From Neisseriaceae bacterium (GTDB taxonomy: Bacteria > Pseudomonadota > Gammaproteobacteria > Burkholderiales > Neisseriaceae), in the NCBI GenBank assembly GCA_017991555.1, contig JAGOQM010000013.1:1-64000 (forward strand): a stretch of DNA of 64,000 bases. Reading direction: 5' to 3'. Shown in pieces: positions 43,801 through 52,394 of this stretch. Position 1 is the first letter of the stretch. Each line of letters begins with the position of its first letter. The notes beneath the pieces are model-generated. The model was not told the DNA's origin, made no database searches, and saw only the letters and a program-made list of their open reading frames with translations. The translations under genes and the position numbers were made by a program.

Positions 43801-46800
43801 TCTAGGCGTAAAATGGCCTGGGTTAAGGCTCGGGTATTGTCGTTGGCAATGTCTAATGTGCCCGTACCTAGCCCTAGTGTCCCGGTAAAGTGTTGGCTGC
43901 TGTGTTGCGCACTGGCAGCGTCAAAGTCAAAAGCCGCGCCTTTGGTGTGGGTGCGGACCAAGCCTTCACCAGCCAATTGGTGTTTGAAAGTGAAGGCGCC
44001 TTTGTCATCGCTATTCACAAAGAGTTCGGCGTTGGCGTCAACTGTCACACCATCTTCGACCGATTGTTCATTTAGGGCGATGTCGGTATTACGCCATTCA
44101 AATTTGGCATTGGCTTTGATCCGCAGTTGTTCAAATTCATTAATTTTAGCGGGGTCGGTTAAGGCGTAGTGGCTATTGCCCTGCAGCGTGAGCCTGTCTT
44201 TGGCGCCCGCGCCTGCGGTGAGGGTGTTGAATAAAACCCCGCCCTGGGCTTCGCTGACGTTGTTTAAAATATATTGATTGCCCATTTGGCTTGTGCCAGT
44301 GGTGGCAGTGTTGATTTTCGTGCCGCCGTGTAGCGTGAGGGTGTTGTTGCCGTTGCCGGCTTTGAAATCATTCGCTTGGCTGGTTTGGTTTAAGGTCAGG
44401 GCATTGTTGCCATCGCCCAAAGTGATGTTCTGGGCAGTGGCGGCTTCGGTTAGGCTGATGACGTTGTCGCCATTCTTCGCCGTTAGGTGGCCTGTTGCAC
44501 TGGTGTCTTTCAACGCAATTTGGTTGTTGCCGCCGCCCAGTGTGGTTTGGCCGATGATGTTGCCCGTTAGCCGATTGGTAAACGTCATTTTTTTATCAAT
44601 GTTGGCCGCATCAATGGCGATGTGCTGATCGGTTTGGGCGGTGATCCTTCCTTGGTTGGTAAAGGTGAGGTCATGATCTAGAGCCGTTAAGTCGACGACC
44701 GCAGCGTGGTCGGATTGGGACGTGAGGTTGCCGTACTGTTCAACCAGCTGGCTTTGGCCTGTGACAATGAGTGCCGACTGGCCTTGGGCTTGCGTAATGT
44801 CGACGCTGGTGCCCGTCTTAACCCAACCAGAGGTATGGGTGACGATGCCTTGTCCCGCGGCCTCTTCAACCTTAATCAGCAGCGCTGTGGCGCCAGAGGT
44901 ATCCAAATGACTGTTGGCCATGATGGGGGCCCCAGAGGCATCCTCGCCTTGTAAGGTGAGGCCTTTGCCATCGTTTCCTGAAACGGTAATGAGCCCAGAG
45001 CCGGTGAGCTTAAAGGTTTTGTTGGCGCCGTCATCGCCATCGGTGTTTAAAAACTGGATGCCGCTGCCTGAACCAGAAATGGCAATTTGGGCTTTGTCTG
45101 CGGTGAGGCTCGCGCCCGCGTGAACCCGAATGCCATCGGCGCTGCCTTCGCCCTTAACGAGGCCGGCGCCTTCTTGGCCCTCTAATTTTAAACTGGCGCC
45201 GTTGTTCAGCCGTACGGCCGCCGTGCCGTCTGTGGCGGTGATTCTGCCTAGGTTAAGAATGCGCGAATTGGCACCGTGAATGTCGACGCCCACGCCATTG
45301 ACCAATACACTGGCGTCGTTGTCGTTGTCGATCACCCCCCCTTTAACGTAGATGCCCACTGAGTCGGGAGATTGGGTAAAATCGATGCTGCCTTCATGCC
45401 GCAAAATACCCGCCTCTAAAGCCTTATAAGCCACGGCCCCTTGGGCCACGTTGGCAGAGGTGAGTGCGGCTTTGGTGATGAGTTTGGCCTTGGGGTTAGC
45501 GGTACTGGGATCGCCGTGAAGCGTGTAGTGACGACCATCGACAATGGCCACAGAGGCATCTTTGCCTTTGACATTAATCTTTGAATGCTCATTCAGGAGT
45601 ACCTTGTCATCAGCGCCCGCACCAGAGTTAATGGTGAGGCCAGTGGCGTTCTCGCTGTCCACATTTAAAGTCATGCCCCCAGTGTCTAAAAGGGTGCCGA
45701 CGTTGGCCACATAAAAGCCGGTGGCCCCTTTGCCCGTGATGTTAAAGGTGTATTCATCGTTGCCGGCAAGGAAGCTGGCGGTTTGGTCAACTCGAAAGAG
45801 GGTAGAGGCTTCGTTGGCCACGGTCAGGTTGACCGGTTGGCCATCAAAGCTAATGCGTGAGCTTTCCTGAGCATTTCTGCCTGAAATCCAATAGCCTATT
45901 TGGTTGGTGCCCGCGTCAAAAAGCACTTTGGCGCCATCGGCCACCTTGACCTGCCCGCCACTGCGGGCGAAGACCCCAATGGTGTTGACACCTTTAATGG
46001 TCACCATACTTTGGGCGCCAGTCAGAATGGCTTCAGCATTGTCTACGCGAACACCGTAGCTAAATGCATCCGTGGGGACATGGCTGGTACCGTCGACGAT
46101 AATTTGGCCTTTATTGTAGACTTTGGCGTGGCTTTTAGCGAACAAGCCGGTGGCATTTTTGCCTTTGACGTTGATTGTCCCGGTCGCGCTGTTGATGATT
46201 TGCTCGCCATTGTGGCCCACCTGACCGACAACCTTAATTCCTGCGGTATTACGGCCATCAACGTTAATGATGTGGTTGTTTTCAACCTTAATGTGATCAA
46301 AAGAACCGTTATTGGTTGTGTTAGGGGTGGGGTCCGTATTGATGGCCACCGCATTTTGAATATTGGTGCCCATATTGATCACGCCGTCATTGATGATGTG
46401 GACGGCGTCATTGGGATCGCTGTAATAGGTGCTGATGGCGCTGTAGGTATTGCCAACGTCTAGGTTGTCACTGGTGTTACCGCCTTCAAGGGCATTATTT
46501 AAGCCAATGTTCATGATGCCCGTCGCGGTGTTGTGGAAGCGGCCATTGTTTTGGATGTGGGCACCGGTGGCCACGCCTTCGCCACGTATGGTTGGATTGG
46601 GCGCAATGGTGAATTGACCATCATTTTGGCCTAAAGCACCTAAGCCAATGGCTAAGGCAACGTTACGGGCATCGTCGTCCCCGCGCGGTGCTGACACAAA
46701 AATGGCTCCTTTGTTGTGGTAGAGACCGCCGGGTTGTTGAACTTGGTCGGCATGAACGCGGGCGGTAGAGCCATTGCTGGGGAAGCTGCCGTCGGCTGAT

Positions 46801-48245
46801 TCATAACCAAATAGCAGACGCCCATCGGCCTCATTGATGAAGGTCGCATCGCTCACGAGGGCATTTTGGGTGCCTAGGTTGGTCACGGCGTTGGTGGCAT
46901 GATGGTGGGCCGTGGCTTGGTCATGAAGGTATAAATTGTAGGCATACAGCTCGGCGGAGCCGATTGCGCGGATTTTGGCATCGGGCATGATATTGACCAC
47001 GGCCTTCGCGCCGTGCGCTTCAATTAGGCTACGCATGCCGGTGTCTGTGGCCATGGCGGTACTGATGTAATATGCCTCAGGATCATCGCTAGGCGTGTAT
47101 TGATACTTAAGGGTGTAAATTTTTTCGGCAGCGGTGGTGGGTATCAATGCTTTTTTAATTAAATTATCATAATCATTAGAAATCAGTTTGTTGTCGGCGA
47201 TGGCCGCTATGAGCACGCTGTTGTAAGCAATGAGGGCAGCTTCATCGACGATGTCAAAATTACCGTCATAGACGATGCTGGTTTTAGGGTCGACAAAACC
47301 ATTTAGTTCTTTAATGTAAATTTTACCCGCCAGTTTTTGGGTTTGGCCAAAATTCACCGTTTCCCCAGGCAGGGCATCATTCATTGAGACGGCATCACTA
47401 AAAGTCACCGTCATGGGTTTAGTGACGTTGAGCGTGGCGGTGTTGGCACCGTTGCCTTGGGCAATAAATAAAGAGCTGTGTTTGGTTTGTCCTAGTGACC
47501 AGTTTGGGTCTTCATCTGGGGCTAAGGTAAGGGTACCATCGTGAATTCGGGCCAGAGTGAGCTCGTGGAACGGTTCGCTGGGCTGTTCTTTTAACACTTT
47601 GGCAAAAAAACTGAATTTGTTGTCAAACTTAATCTTAGTGGCGTCGAAAACCTCCGTTTCGACCCATTCGCCATCATCCAGCTGCCATCGTAGGGGCACC
47701 ATATAGTCTTCATTAAAGGCCCAGTCTTCCCAGGTGGGCGGGGCATTCAATGGGTTGTCTTCACCATTTGGGACTGAGTTGTCATAAATGATGGCGGCAC
47801 CCTTGTCAAAAAGTGGTTGTAAATCTACTTCTTCAAAAGGCAAAACGTTGTCTGCTTGAAAATCAACGGCTTTGTTGCCTGGCTTGAAGTTAAGTGTGTA
47901 AGACTTATTGGGATCAGTGGTGATGTCCCTGCCAAACTCTAAGGCTTTTTTAAAATTATTGGCATTATCGGGGTTGATGCCATTGACTTTACCATCACTG
48001 CCCCATGTGAATTGGCCAGGATGATAGGCAGAATGCAGGTCGACGATGGTGTCTGCCTGTACGGGTGCTATGAATAAGGTGCACAGTGAGAGTGCCAAGA
48101 CGGTGCGCCGAGTTTTGGCGCTAGAGACGCTGACAGTCGGCTGCCGATCGGTTGATTGGGTGCTTTGATGGCTGCTTGCTAATTCAGAAACCACCGTCAG
48201 TAGACCGGTGCGCGCATTTTTGACTACTTTATACACTTTATTCAT
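40818..48245 (-). CDS. giant type V autotransporter, adhesin-like
   Basis: A 2475-residue secreted surface protein. The start at 48245 gives MNKVYKVVKNARTGLLTVVSE, the extended signal peptide region of large autotransporters, with AAGGAAAG upstream; cleavage is expected after VQA near residue 64. A vast beta-helical passenger follows. It includes PATR-type repeats (GTLVKANAGTLQLTD and similar) and a cluster of GxGNN repeats near residues 1240-1300 (GGGNNQIAL, KNGDNVISL, GDGNNALTL, GNGNNTLTL). A conserved linker NPIIGAYLANQSSALSMF precedes the C-terminal outer-membrane barrel (last 270 residues, ending YQWQ). Likely an adhesin or biofilm factor. It is monocistronic. Confidence 0.92.
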   Translation of the reverse strand: MNKVYKVVKNARTGLLTVVSELASSHQSTQSTDRQPTVSVSSAKTRRTVLALSLCTLFIAPVQADTIVDLHSAYHPGQFTWGSDGKVNGINPDNANNFKKALEFGRDITTDPNKSYTLNFKPGNKAVDFQADNVLPFEEVDLQPLFDKGAAIIYDNSVPNGEDNPLNAPPTWEDWAFNEDYMVPLRWQLDDGEWVETEVFDATKIKFDNKFSFFAKVLKEQPSEPFHELTLARIHDGTLTLAPDEDPNWSLGQTKHSSLFIAQGNGANTATLNVTKPMTVTFSDAVSMNDALPGETVNFGQTQKLAGKIYIKELNGFVDPKTSIVYDGNFDIVDEAALIAYNSVLIAAIADNKLISNDYDNLIKKALIPTTAAEKIYTLKYQYTPSDDPEAYYISTAMATDTGMRSLIEAHGAKAVVNIMPDAKIRAIGSAELYAYNLYLHDQATAHHHATNAVTNLGTQNALVSDATFINEADGRLLFGYESADGSFPSNGSTARVHADQVQQPGGLYHNKGAIFVSAPRGDDDARNVALAIGLGALGQNDGQFTIAPNPTIRGEGVATGAHIQNNGRFHNTATGIMNIGLNNALEGGNTSDNLDVGNTYSAISTYYSDPNDAVHIINDGVINMGTNIQNAVAINTDPTPNTTNNGSFDHIKVENNHIINVDGRNTAGIKVVGQVGHNGEQIINSATGTINVKGKNATGLFAKSHAKVYNKGQIIVDGTSHVPTDAFSYGVRVDNAEAILTGAQSMVTIKGVNTIGVFARSGGQVKVADGAKVLFDAGTNQIGYWISGRNAQESSRISFDGQPVNLTVANEASTLFRVDQTASFLAGNDEYTFNITGKGATGFYVANVGTLLDTGGMTLNVDSENATGLTINSGAGADDKVLLNEHSKINVKGKDASVAIVDGRHYTLHGDPSTANPKAKLITKAALTSANVAQGAVAYKALEAGILRHEGSIDFTQSPDSVGIYVKGGVIDNDNDASVLVNGVGVDIHGANSRILNLGRITATDGTAAVRLNNGASLKLEGQEGAGLVKGEGSADGIRVHAGASLTADKAQIAISGSGSGIQFLNTDGDDGANKTFKLTGSGLITVSGNDGKGLTLQGEDASGAPIMANSHLDTSGATALLIKVEEAAGQGIVTHTSGWVKTGTSVDITQAQGQSALIVTGQSQLVEQYGNLTSQSDHAAVVDLTALDHDLTFTNQGRITAQTDQHIAIDAANIDKKMTFTNRLTGNIIGQTTLGGGNNQIALKDTSATGHLTAKNGDNVISLTEAATAQNITLGDGNNALTLNQTSQANDFKAGNGNNTLTLHGGTKINTATTGTSQMGNQYILNNVSEAQGGVLFNTLTAGAGAKDRLTLQGNSHYALTDPAKINEFEQLRIKANAKFEWRNTDIALNEQSVEDGVTVDANAELFVNSDDKGAFTFKHQLAGEGLVRTHTKGAAFDFDAASAQHSSQHFTGTLGLGTGTLDIANDNTRALTQAILRLDQEGIATVREVQGMGVQKMGGLMFNGGTLKFTENITGKKKLQSHIQVDHLNLVQADGTVEATAAGFDNLPTPNVDFNLPLLEQDEGDAIVQLVAATTVSGIADPLTLTLRDAQGQAITTTPTQQAIRQNGQTVATASYDYGFQTTALRGGADDGLYVAYKLTEIDLQGTGQNALVLAAAAGQQGSASRLDAKLTGSGDVAINSDSDWVGLANWRNDYSGQTLVQRGKLRLEADTVLGNTSLLDLTSGTEVNFNSSQNQGTTQTIGQLKSQAGSELALADGTLTIKQGGTADGRLSGSLKSTLVAENGSLKVNGANAPLAAHIDIKAPASIDLNNAQGLGSGLITNAGKLNLNQAQGVLRNDIEDQGQVNLKGASIDLAGNNQNFAGSFNIDGSSTLQAAVQNHIGSSVVNNSGTFIVNQADTAQAWQLDNEVKGTGTLVKANAGTLQLTDRSAQYTGATDIQGGTLLAGTEAQALSLNSKRVNVGKGTQFAGFGEAKGDVDNQGTFLVGGLNKTEQNNATQYRVAGNFNNNGGAIKLGSKQGTGSRLTVGGNFVANGGRIDMNTVLNKGHEETETDQLVVGGNVSVGANGPTTLYITPVGGKGADTRKQPDAIKVVDVGGTSANSAFKLGAPVAIGIYEYLLHKGHTDDSWYLDSYDTNVYPPEENIKPPVRNPNPIIGAYLANQSSALSMFSMTLHDRLGEPQYADSLKGDDGAASVWLRVVAERQKHQAADGLLSLKGNTYTTQIGGDIIKWQDEGQSRGRIGLMAAYGKSDYTSRSNTTGSEAKAKIKNAYSLGIYGTWYQNEAQPKGAYVDLWAQYSWFKNEVSMGRSPAAKYDSTLFSASIEGGYTFKLHQQDEFKQWTLQPQAQITLNAFDSDESVHASGLKADGDDASNVLTRLGARLTYANRYEVDKSVQPFAEINWLHSTARNSMAFNDQYTFKDDIPSNRFELKVGAEGQLSKNWSVWGNVAHQTGKASYSAYRAMVGAKYQWQ

Positions 48246-48311
48246 GATGCTTTCCTTGGCGGTTTGGCAATGGCCCAAATGGGCAGGCCAGAATAGAAGA
48301 AATTGTGTCAA

Positions 48312-48759
48312 TACCTTTATATTATTAATTTATACTATAATGTTAACGTACTTGTTTAAGTTGTTGATTAAAAATATTAAATTCATTAGTAATTAAAAGT
48401 TTATTTTGGTTGTCAATTTGTTAAGTCTTTGATAATGTGACTGTTTTGTTTGTTTTAAATAGAAGGGGTTGTGGTTGATATGTCACAGAGTGGTTAAAAT
48501 TCAACTTTGCTGATAATCCTCTATTTTTCAGCGTATTAGCGGATTGTTTGGCATTAAGTGTTAGGTCTATAGGTGAGGGTGCTTAAATTGATAATGGATA
48601 TTGTGAATGCAGAGGGGTAAATTGCTCAGTACGCACTGATTTAACCTATTTCAATACAAAAATTTACATTTTTTTAACCATTTAGCGGTTCTCATTTGGG
48701 GTCAGAGTGGCTATCATGACGCGTACGAATGATGATTAGGTAGCGGGAGAGAGAGCGGC
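48312..48759. other. divergent promoter region between the autotransporter and Sel1-repeat genes
   Basis: About 450 bases of AT-rich DNA with no gene. It should hold the promoters for both divergent genes. No operator or RNA motif is recognised. Confidence 0.5.
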
Positions 48760-49377
48760 ATGGCTGTATTGAAGCGTCGATTAATTTTATTGGGTGTGTG
48801 TTTACTGTTGCCCGTTGCATTTATGCCCTTGGTGCTCGCCGACGCACAGCAAAGTGGTGAAGCAGCTGCGCAAAAATTATTGTTGCGCGCCAGTGCAGAC
48901 AATACCCAGGAACAAATTAACATGGGCATCATGTACCTACGCGGGCGTGACGTTGAAGCCAATCCGGAGCAGGCGTTTTACTGGATGGAAAAAGCCGCCC
49001 AAAATGGCAGCGCAGAAGCCGAATACTATTTGTCTTTATTTTATGAAGATGGTCTGGGCGTGAACGAACCTGATTTGGCCTTGGCCATGAAGTGGTTACG
49101 TCAGGCCGCCGACCACGATTATGCTTATGCTTCCTATGAGCTGGGTTTGGCCTATTTGGCCGGTAAAATAGGCAGCGTGGACGCGCAACAGGGGGCGCTT
49201 TGGTTGGATAAGGCCGCTCGGGAAGGCGTGGTGAGGGCCCAGCGCCAGTTGGCCAGCCTGTATGAGCAAGGCATTGGGGTGGCGCAAAACACCGATTCGG
49301 CCATGTACTGGTACCGTCAGGCCGGCAGTCGTGGTGACGAAGGGGCACTTAAAGCCTTACGTAGCTTACAAAATTAA
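48760..49377 (+). CDS. Sel1-repeat periplasmic protein
   Basis: A 205-residue protein. The N terminus is a signal peptide (basic start, hydrophobic core, cleavage after VLA near residue 27). The rest contains about four Sel1-like repeats, each near 36 residues: for example INMGIMYLRGRDVEANPEQA, AEYYLSLFYEDGLGV, ASYELGLAYLAGKI and RQLASLYEQGIGV. Sel1 repeats are short helical protein-binding units seen in regulators and virulence-linked proteins, and the partner is unknown here. It starts at an ATG preceded by GGGAGAG and ends at a strong terminator. Confidence 0.85.
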   Translation: MAVLKRRLILLGVCLLLPVAFMPLVLADAQQSGEAAAQKLLLRASADNTQEQINMGIMYLRGRDVEANPEQAFYWMEKAAQNGSAEAEYYLSLFYEDGLGVNEPDLALAMKWLRQAADHDYAYASYELGLAYLAGKIGSVDAQQGALWLDKAAREGVVRAQRQLASLYEQGIGVAQNTDSAMYWYRQAGSRGDEGALKALRSLQN

Positions 49378-49387
49378 TCAAAATTAT

Positions 49388-49430
49388 AGAAAACCGCTTA
49401 AAAATCAAGTCATTTTTAAGCGGTTTTCTT
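49388..49430 (+). terminator. terminator of the Sel1-repeat gene
   Basis: A perfect 18-bp stem with a six-base loop and flanking T residues, 11 bases after the stop codon. Confidence 0.9.
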
Positions 49431-49491
49431 ATGGGTTTTCGTAATAAGGCCTTGTTTAATCAGTGTTTATAAACTAAATTTAGTTAAGGGC

Positions 49492-49522
49492 TTGACCTTG
49501 ACCAGAGGGTAAGGTTTAAGCT
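49492..49522 (+). promoter_or_regulatory. CueR-type promoter and operator of the copper operon
   Basis: TTGACC (49492-49497) and TAAGCT (49517-49522) are separated by 19 bases, the long spacer of MerR-family promoters. Within it ACCTTGACC (49495-49503) and GGGTAAGGT (49507-49515) form the dyad typical of CueR. Cu(I)-CueR would twist the DNA to activate copZ-copA. The regulator gene is not in this window. Confidence 0.82.
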
Positions 49523-49564
49523 GTGGTTGTTTTCAACACAACTGTTTAAAAAAGGAGTAACACC

Positions 49565-49774
49565 ATGAGTACCATTCAAATGACCGTTTTGGGCATGACC
49601 TGTCGTAAATGCGTGAGCCACGTGACCGAAGCTTTAACCGACGTGGCCGGCGTGACCAGCGTCAACGTCGATTTAGAAAACAAAAGCGCCACGGTTGAAA
49701 CCGATGGTTCTGTAACCCTAGCAGAATTGAGCGAAGCCGTTGTGGCCGAAGGCTACGAAGTGGGCCAAGCTTAA
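49565..49774 (+). CDS. copZ: copper chaperone CopZ-like protein
   Basis: A 69-residue heavy-metal-associated domain protein with the ferredoxin-like fold. The metal site is GMTCRKC, with cysteines C13 and C16. Such proteins pass Cu(I) to the ATPase that follows. A good ribosome binding site (AAGGAG) precedes the ATG. The gene lies 43 bases after the CueR-type promoter and 24 bases before copA, so it is the first gene of the copper operon. Confidence 0.92.
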   Translation: MSTIQMTVLGMTCRKCVSHVTEALTDVAGVTSVNVDLENKSATVETDGSVTLAELSEAVVAEGYEVGQA

Positions 49775-49797
49775 GTCATATTGATAAGGAGGTAGGC

Positions 49798-52197
49798 ATG
49801 AATCATCAACAATCAATCCAAAGCATACGCCTAGCGGTGACGGAAATGACCTGTGCTTCCTGCGTGGGACGGGTCGAGAAAGCCTTGGGGAAAGTAGAGG
49901 GTGTGGTGTCTGCCTCTGTGAACCTCATGACCAATCAGGCGACCGTTGAGTATGATGCAAAACAAACCAATGTCGACGCCATCATTAAAGCAATTGAAGG
50001 CGCCGGCTACGGCGTTCCCACTGAAAAGCTGGTGTTTGACGTCAGTGCCATGACCTGTGCCACCTGCGTAGGGCGCGTTGAAAAGGCGTTGAATAAGCAG
50101 GCTGAAGTATTGGCGGCACAGGTTAACCTGGCCACCGAACAGGCCAGCGTGACCGTCCTTAAGGGCGCTTCTGTCGCAGGCTTGATGCATGCGTTGCAAA
50201 AAGCGGGCTATCCCGCACGCTTGCATGAAGCAGGAGTTAAAACAGACGATGAAGGTCAAGGTCTGAATAAAGAGACCAAAATTTTAATTGCGTCGGTGAT
50301 CCTGACGCTGCCGTTGGTGGCCCCCATGATTTTGATGCCCTTCGGCATCCACTTAATGCCGCCGGCTTGGATTCAGTTTGTGCTGGCGGGCATCGTTCAG
50401 TTTGTGTTCGGTTGGCGCTTTTACAAAGCTGGCTGGTCTGCGGTTAAGGCCAGAACCGGCAATATGGACCTGTTGGTGGCCTTGGGCACCAGCGCCGCCT
50501 TTGGCTTGTCCATTTATGAATGGCTGTTTGGCCGCCAGCACCTGTATTTTGAAACCTCTGCCGCAGTGATTACCCTGATCTTGGTGGGTAAGTGGTTAGA
50601 GTCACGGGCCAAGCGCCAAACCACCGAAGCCATTCGCGCTTTGAACGCCTTGCGTCCGGAAATGGCGCGGGTGGTGGTCGATGGTGAAGAGGTGGAAGTG
50701 GCGATTGCCCAAGTTCAGGTTAATGACGTGGTGCGGGTATTGCCCGGCGAGCGGATGCCTGTGGATGGCGATGTGATGGAAGGCAGCACGGCCGCCGACG
50801 AATCGTTGCTAACGGGTGAAAGCGAATGGGTGAATAAAACCGTGGGCGATCAGGTGATTGGTGGCTCAGTGAATACCGATGGTGCCATTTTGGTACAAAC
50901 CACGGCGATTGGGGCCGAAACCACGCTGGCCCGCATTATTCGATTGGTGGAAGAAGCCCAAGTGGCGAAAGGGCCATTGCAGCGCCGGGTTGACCAAATC
51001 AGTGCCATTTTTGTGCCGATTGTGTTGGTGATCGCGCTGGTGACCTTCTTTGCCTGGGGCTTAAGCACCGGCGATTGGGGCCATGCCATTTTAACCGCAG
51101 TGGCGGTGATGGTGATAGCCTGTCCTTGTTCGCTCGGTTTGGCGACGCCGACCGCGATTATGGCGGGCACTGGCGTGGCGGCTAAGTACGGCATTTTGAT
51201 TAAAGATGCGGAAACCCTAGAGCGTGCCCACGCCATCGATACGCTGGTATTCGATAAAACCGGTACCTTAACCGAAGGCAAACCCAGCCTAGTGGCCAGC
51301 GTCAGCGATGACTTAAGCGAAGCTGAGTTCCTCACCGTTGCTGCTGCGGTACAACAAGGCAGTAGCCACCCCCTAGCACAGGCGGTTAAGGATCGTGCTC
51401 AGGCCTTGTCTTTGACGCTGCCGGCCACCACCGATTTGCAAAACATTGTGGGTAAGGGGGCTGAGGCCAAAGTGGCCGGGATGCAAACCTACTTGGGTAA
51501 CGATCGCTTAATGCAAGAGCACAACGTTGATTTAAGCGCCTATCGAGCGCGTGCCGATGAGTTTGAGCAAGCCGGCCGTACTGTGTCTTGGCTATTGCAA
51601 CTGCCAGAACAGGGCACGCCAAGCCTATTGGGCTTCATGGTCTTTGGCGACGAGATTAAAGCCAGTGCCAAGGCCGGCATTGATGCTTTACATGCCCGTG
51701 GTGTGAAGTGCGTGATGTTCACCGGTGACAAAGAGGGCGCTGCGCATTATGTGGCCAAGCAGTTGGGTTTAGACGACGTACGGGCGCAGATGTTGCCAGA
51801 AGATAAGTCTAAAAACGTGTTGGCGCTTAAGGCTCAGGGGGCCCGAGTGGCGATGGTGGGGGATGGTGTGAACGATGCACCGGCCTTGGCCGCTGCCGAC
51901 GTGGGCATTGCGATGGGACAGGGCGCAGACGTGGCCAAGCACGCCGCCGGCATTACCCTGATGCGCGATGACAACCGCCTGATTGCCAGCGCCTTGTCGA
52001 TTGCGCACCGTACCGACCGCAAGATCAAACAGAACTTATTCTGGGCATTTTTATACAACACCATCGGCATTCCATTGGCGGCATTCGGCTTCCTGAACCC
52101 TGCTTTTGCCGGTGCGGCGATGGCGCTCAGCAGCGTCAGCGTGGTGATGAATGCTTTATGGTTGAAACGCTGGCGCCCACAAGGTTTTAATGATTAA
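49798..52197 (+). CDS. copA: copper-exporting P-type ATPase
   Basis: A 799-residue P1B-type ATPase exporting Cu(I) from the cytoplasm. Two N-terminal metal-binding domains carry MTCASC (near residue 16) and MTCATC (near residue 84). The transmembrane ion site is C442-P-C444, the phosphorylated aspartate is D486 in DKTGT, and the [10 protein letters not shown] hinge is near residue 688. The start has AAGGAGG at ideal spacing, and it is co-transcribed with copZ from the CueR-type promoter. The hairpin at 52256-52302 ends the unit. Confidence 0.96.
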   Translation: MNHQQSIQSIRLAVTEMTCASCVGRVEKALGKVEGVVSASVNLMTNQATVEYDAKQTNVDAIIKAIEGAGYGVPTEKLVFDVSAMTCATCVGRVEKALNKQAEVLAAQVNLATEQASVTVLKGASVAGLMHALQKAGYPARLHEAGVKTDDEGQGLNKETKILIASVILTLPLVAPMILMPFGIHLMPPAWIQFVLAGIVQFVFGWRFYKAGWSAVKARTGNMDLLVALGTSAAFGLSIYEWLFGRQHLYFETSAAVITLILVGKWLESRAKRQTTEAIRALNALRPEMARVVVDGEEVEVAIAQVQVNDVVRVLPGERMPVDGDVMEGSTAADESLLTGESEWVNKTVGDQVIGGSVNTDGAILVQTTAIGAETTLARIIRLVEEAQVAKGPLQRRVDQISAIFVPIVLVIALVTFFAWGLSTGDWGHAILTAVAVMVIACPCSLGLATPTAIMAGTGVAAKYGILIKDAETLERAHAIDTLVFDKTGTLTEGKPSLVASVSDDLSEAEFLTVAAAVQQGSSHPLAQAVKDRAQALSLTLPATTDLQNIVGKGAEAKVAGMQTYLGNDRLMQEHNVDLSAYRARADEFEQAGRTVSWLLQLPEQGTPSLLGFMVFGDEIKASAKAGIDALHARGVKCVMFTGDKEGAAHYVAKQLGLDDVRAQMLPEDKSKNVLALKAQGARVAMVGDGVNDAPALAAADVGIAMGQGADVAKHAAGITLMRDDNRLIASALSIAHRTDRKIKQNLFWAFLYNTIGIPLAAFGFLNPAFAGAAMALSSVSVVMNALWLKRWRPQGFND

Positions 52198-52255
52198 GTT
52201 TAGAGTATAAGTACTGGTATTAAGACTGTGTTATGGTGAGGGAGACCCCTCTGAC

Positions 52256-52302
52256 AGCGCTGTAAGAAGGAGAGATGCCTTAATACAGCGCTGTTTTTTT
52301 AT
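52256..52302 (+). terminator. terminator of the copper operon
   Basis: The palindromic decamer ACAGCGCTGT at 52256-52265 pairs with its identical copy at 52287-52296, followed by T residues. Confidence 0.75.
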
Positions 52303-52394
52303 GATGCTGGTAAGTCATATGGCTTTTTGTCATAAAATGATAAGATGGGCGCATCGTCACGCTGTTACACAGATTGTATAGGAGACCTTAGGTC

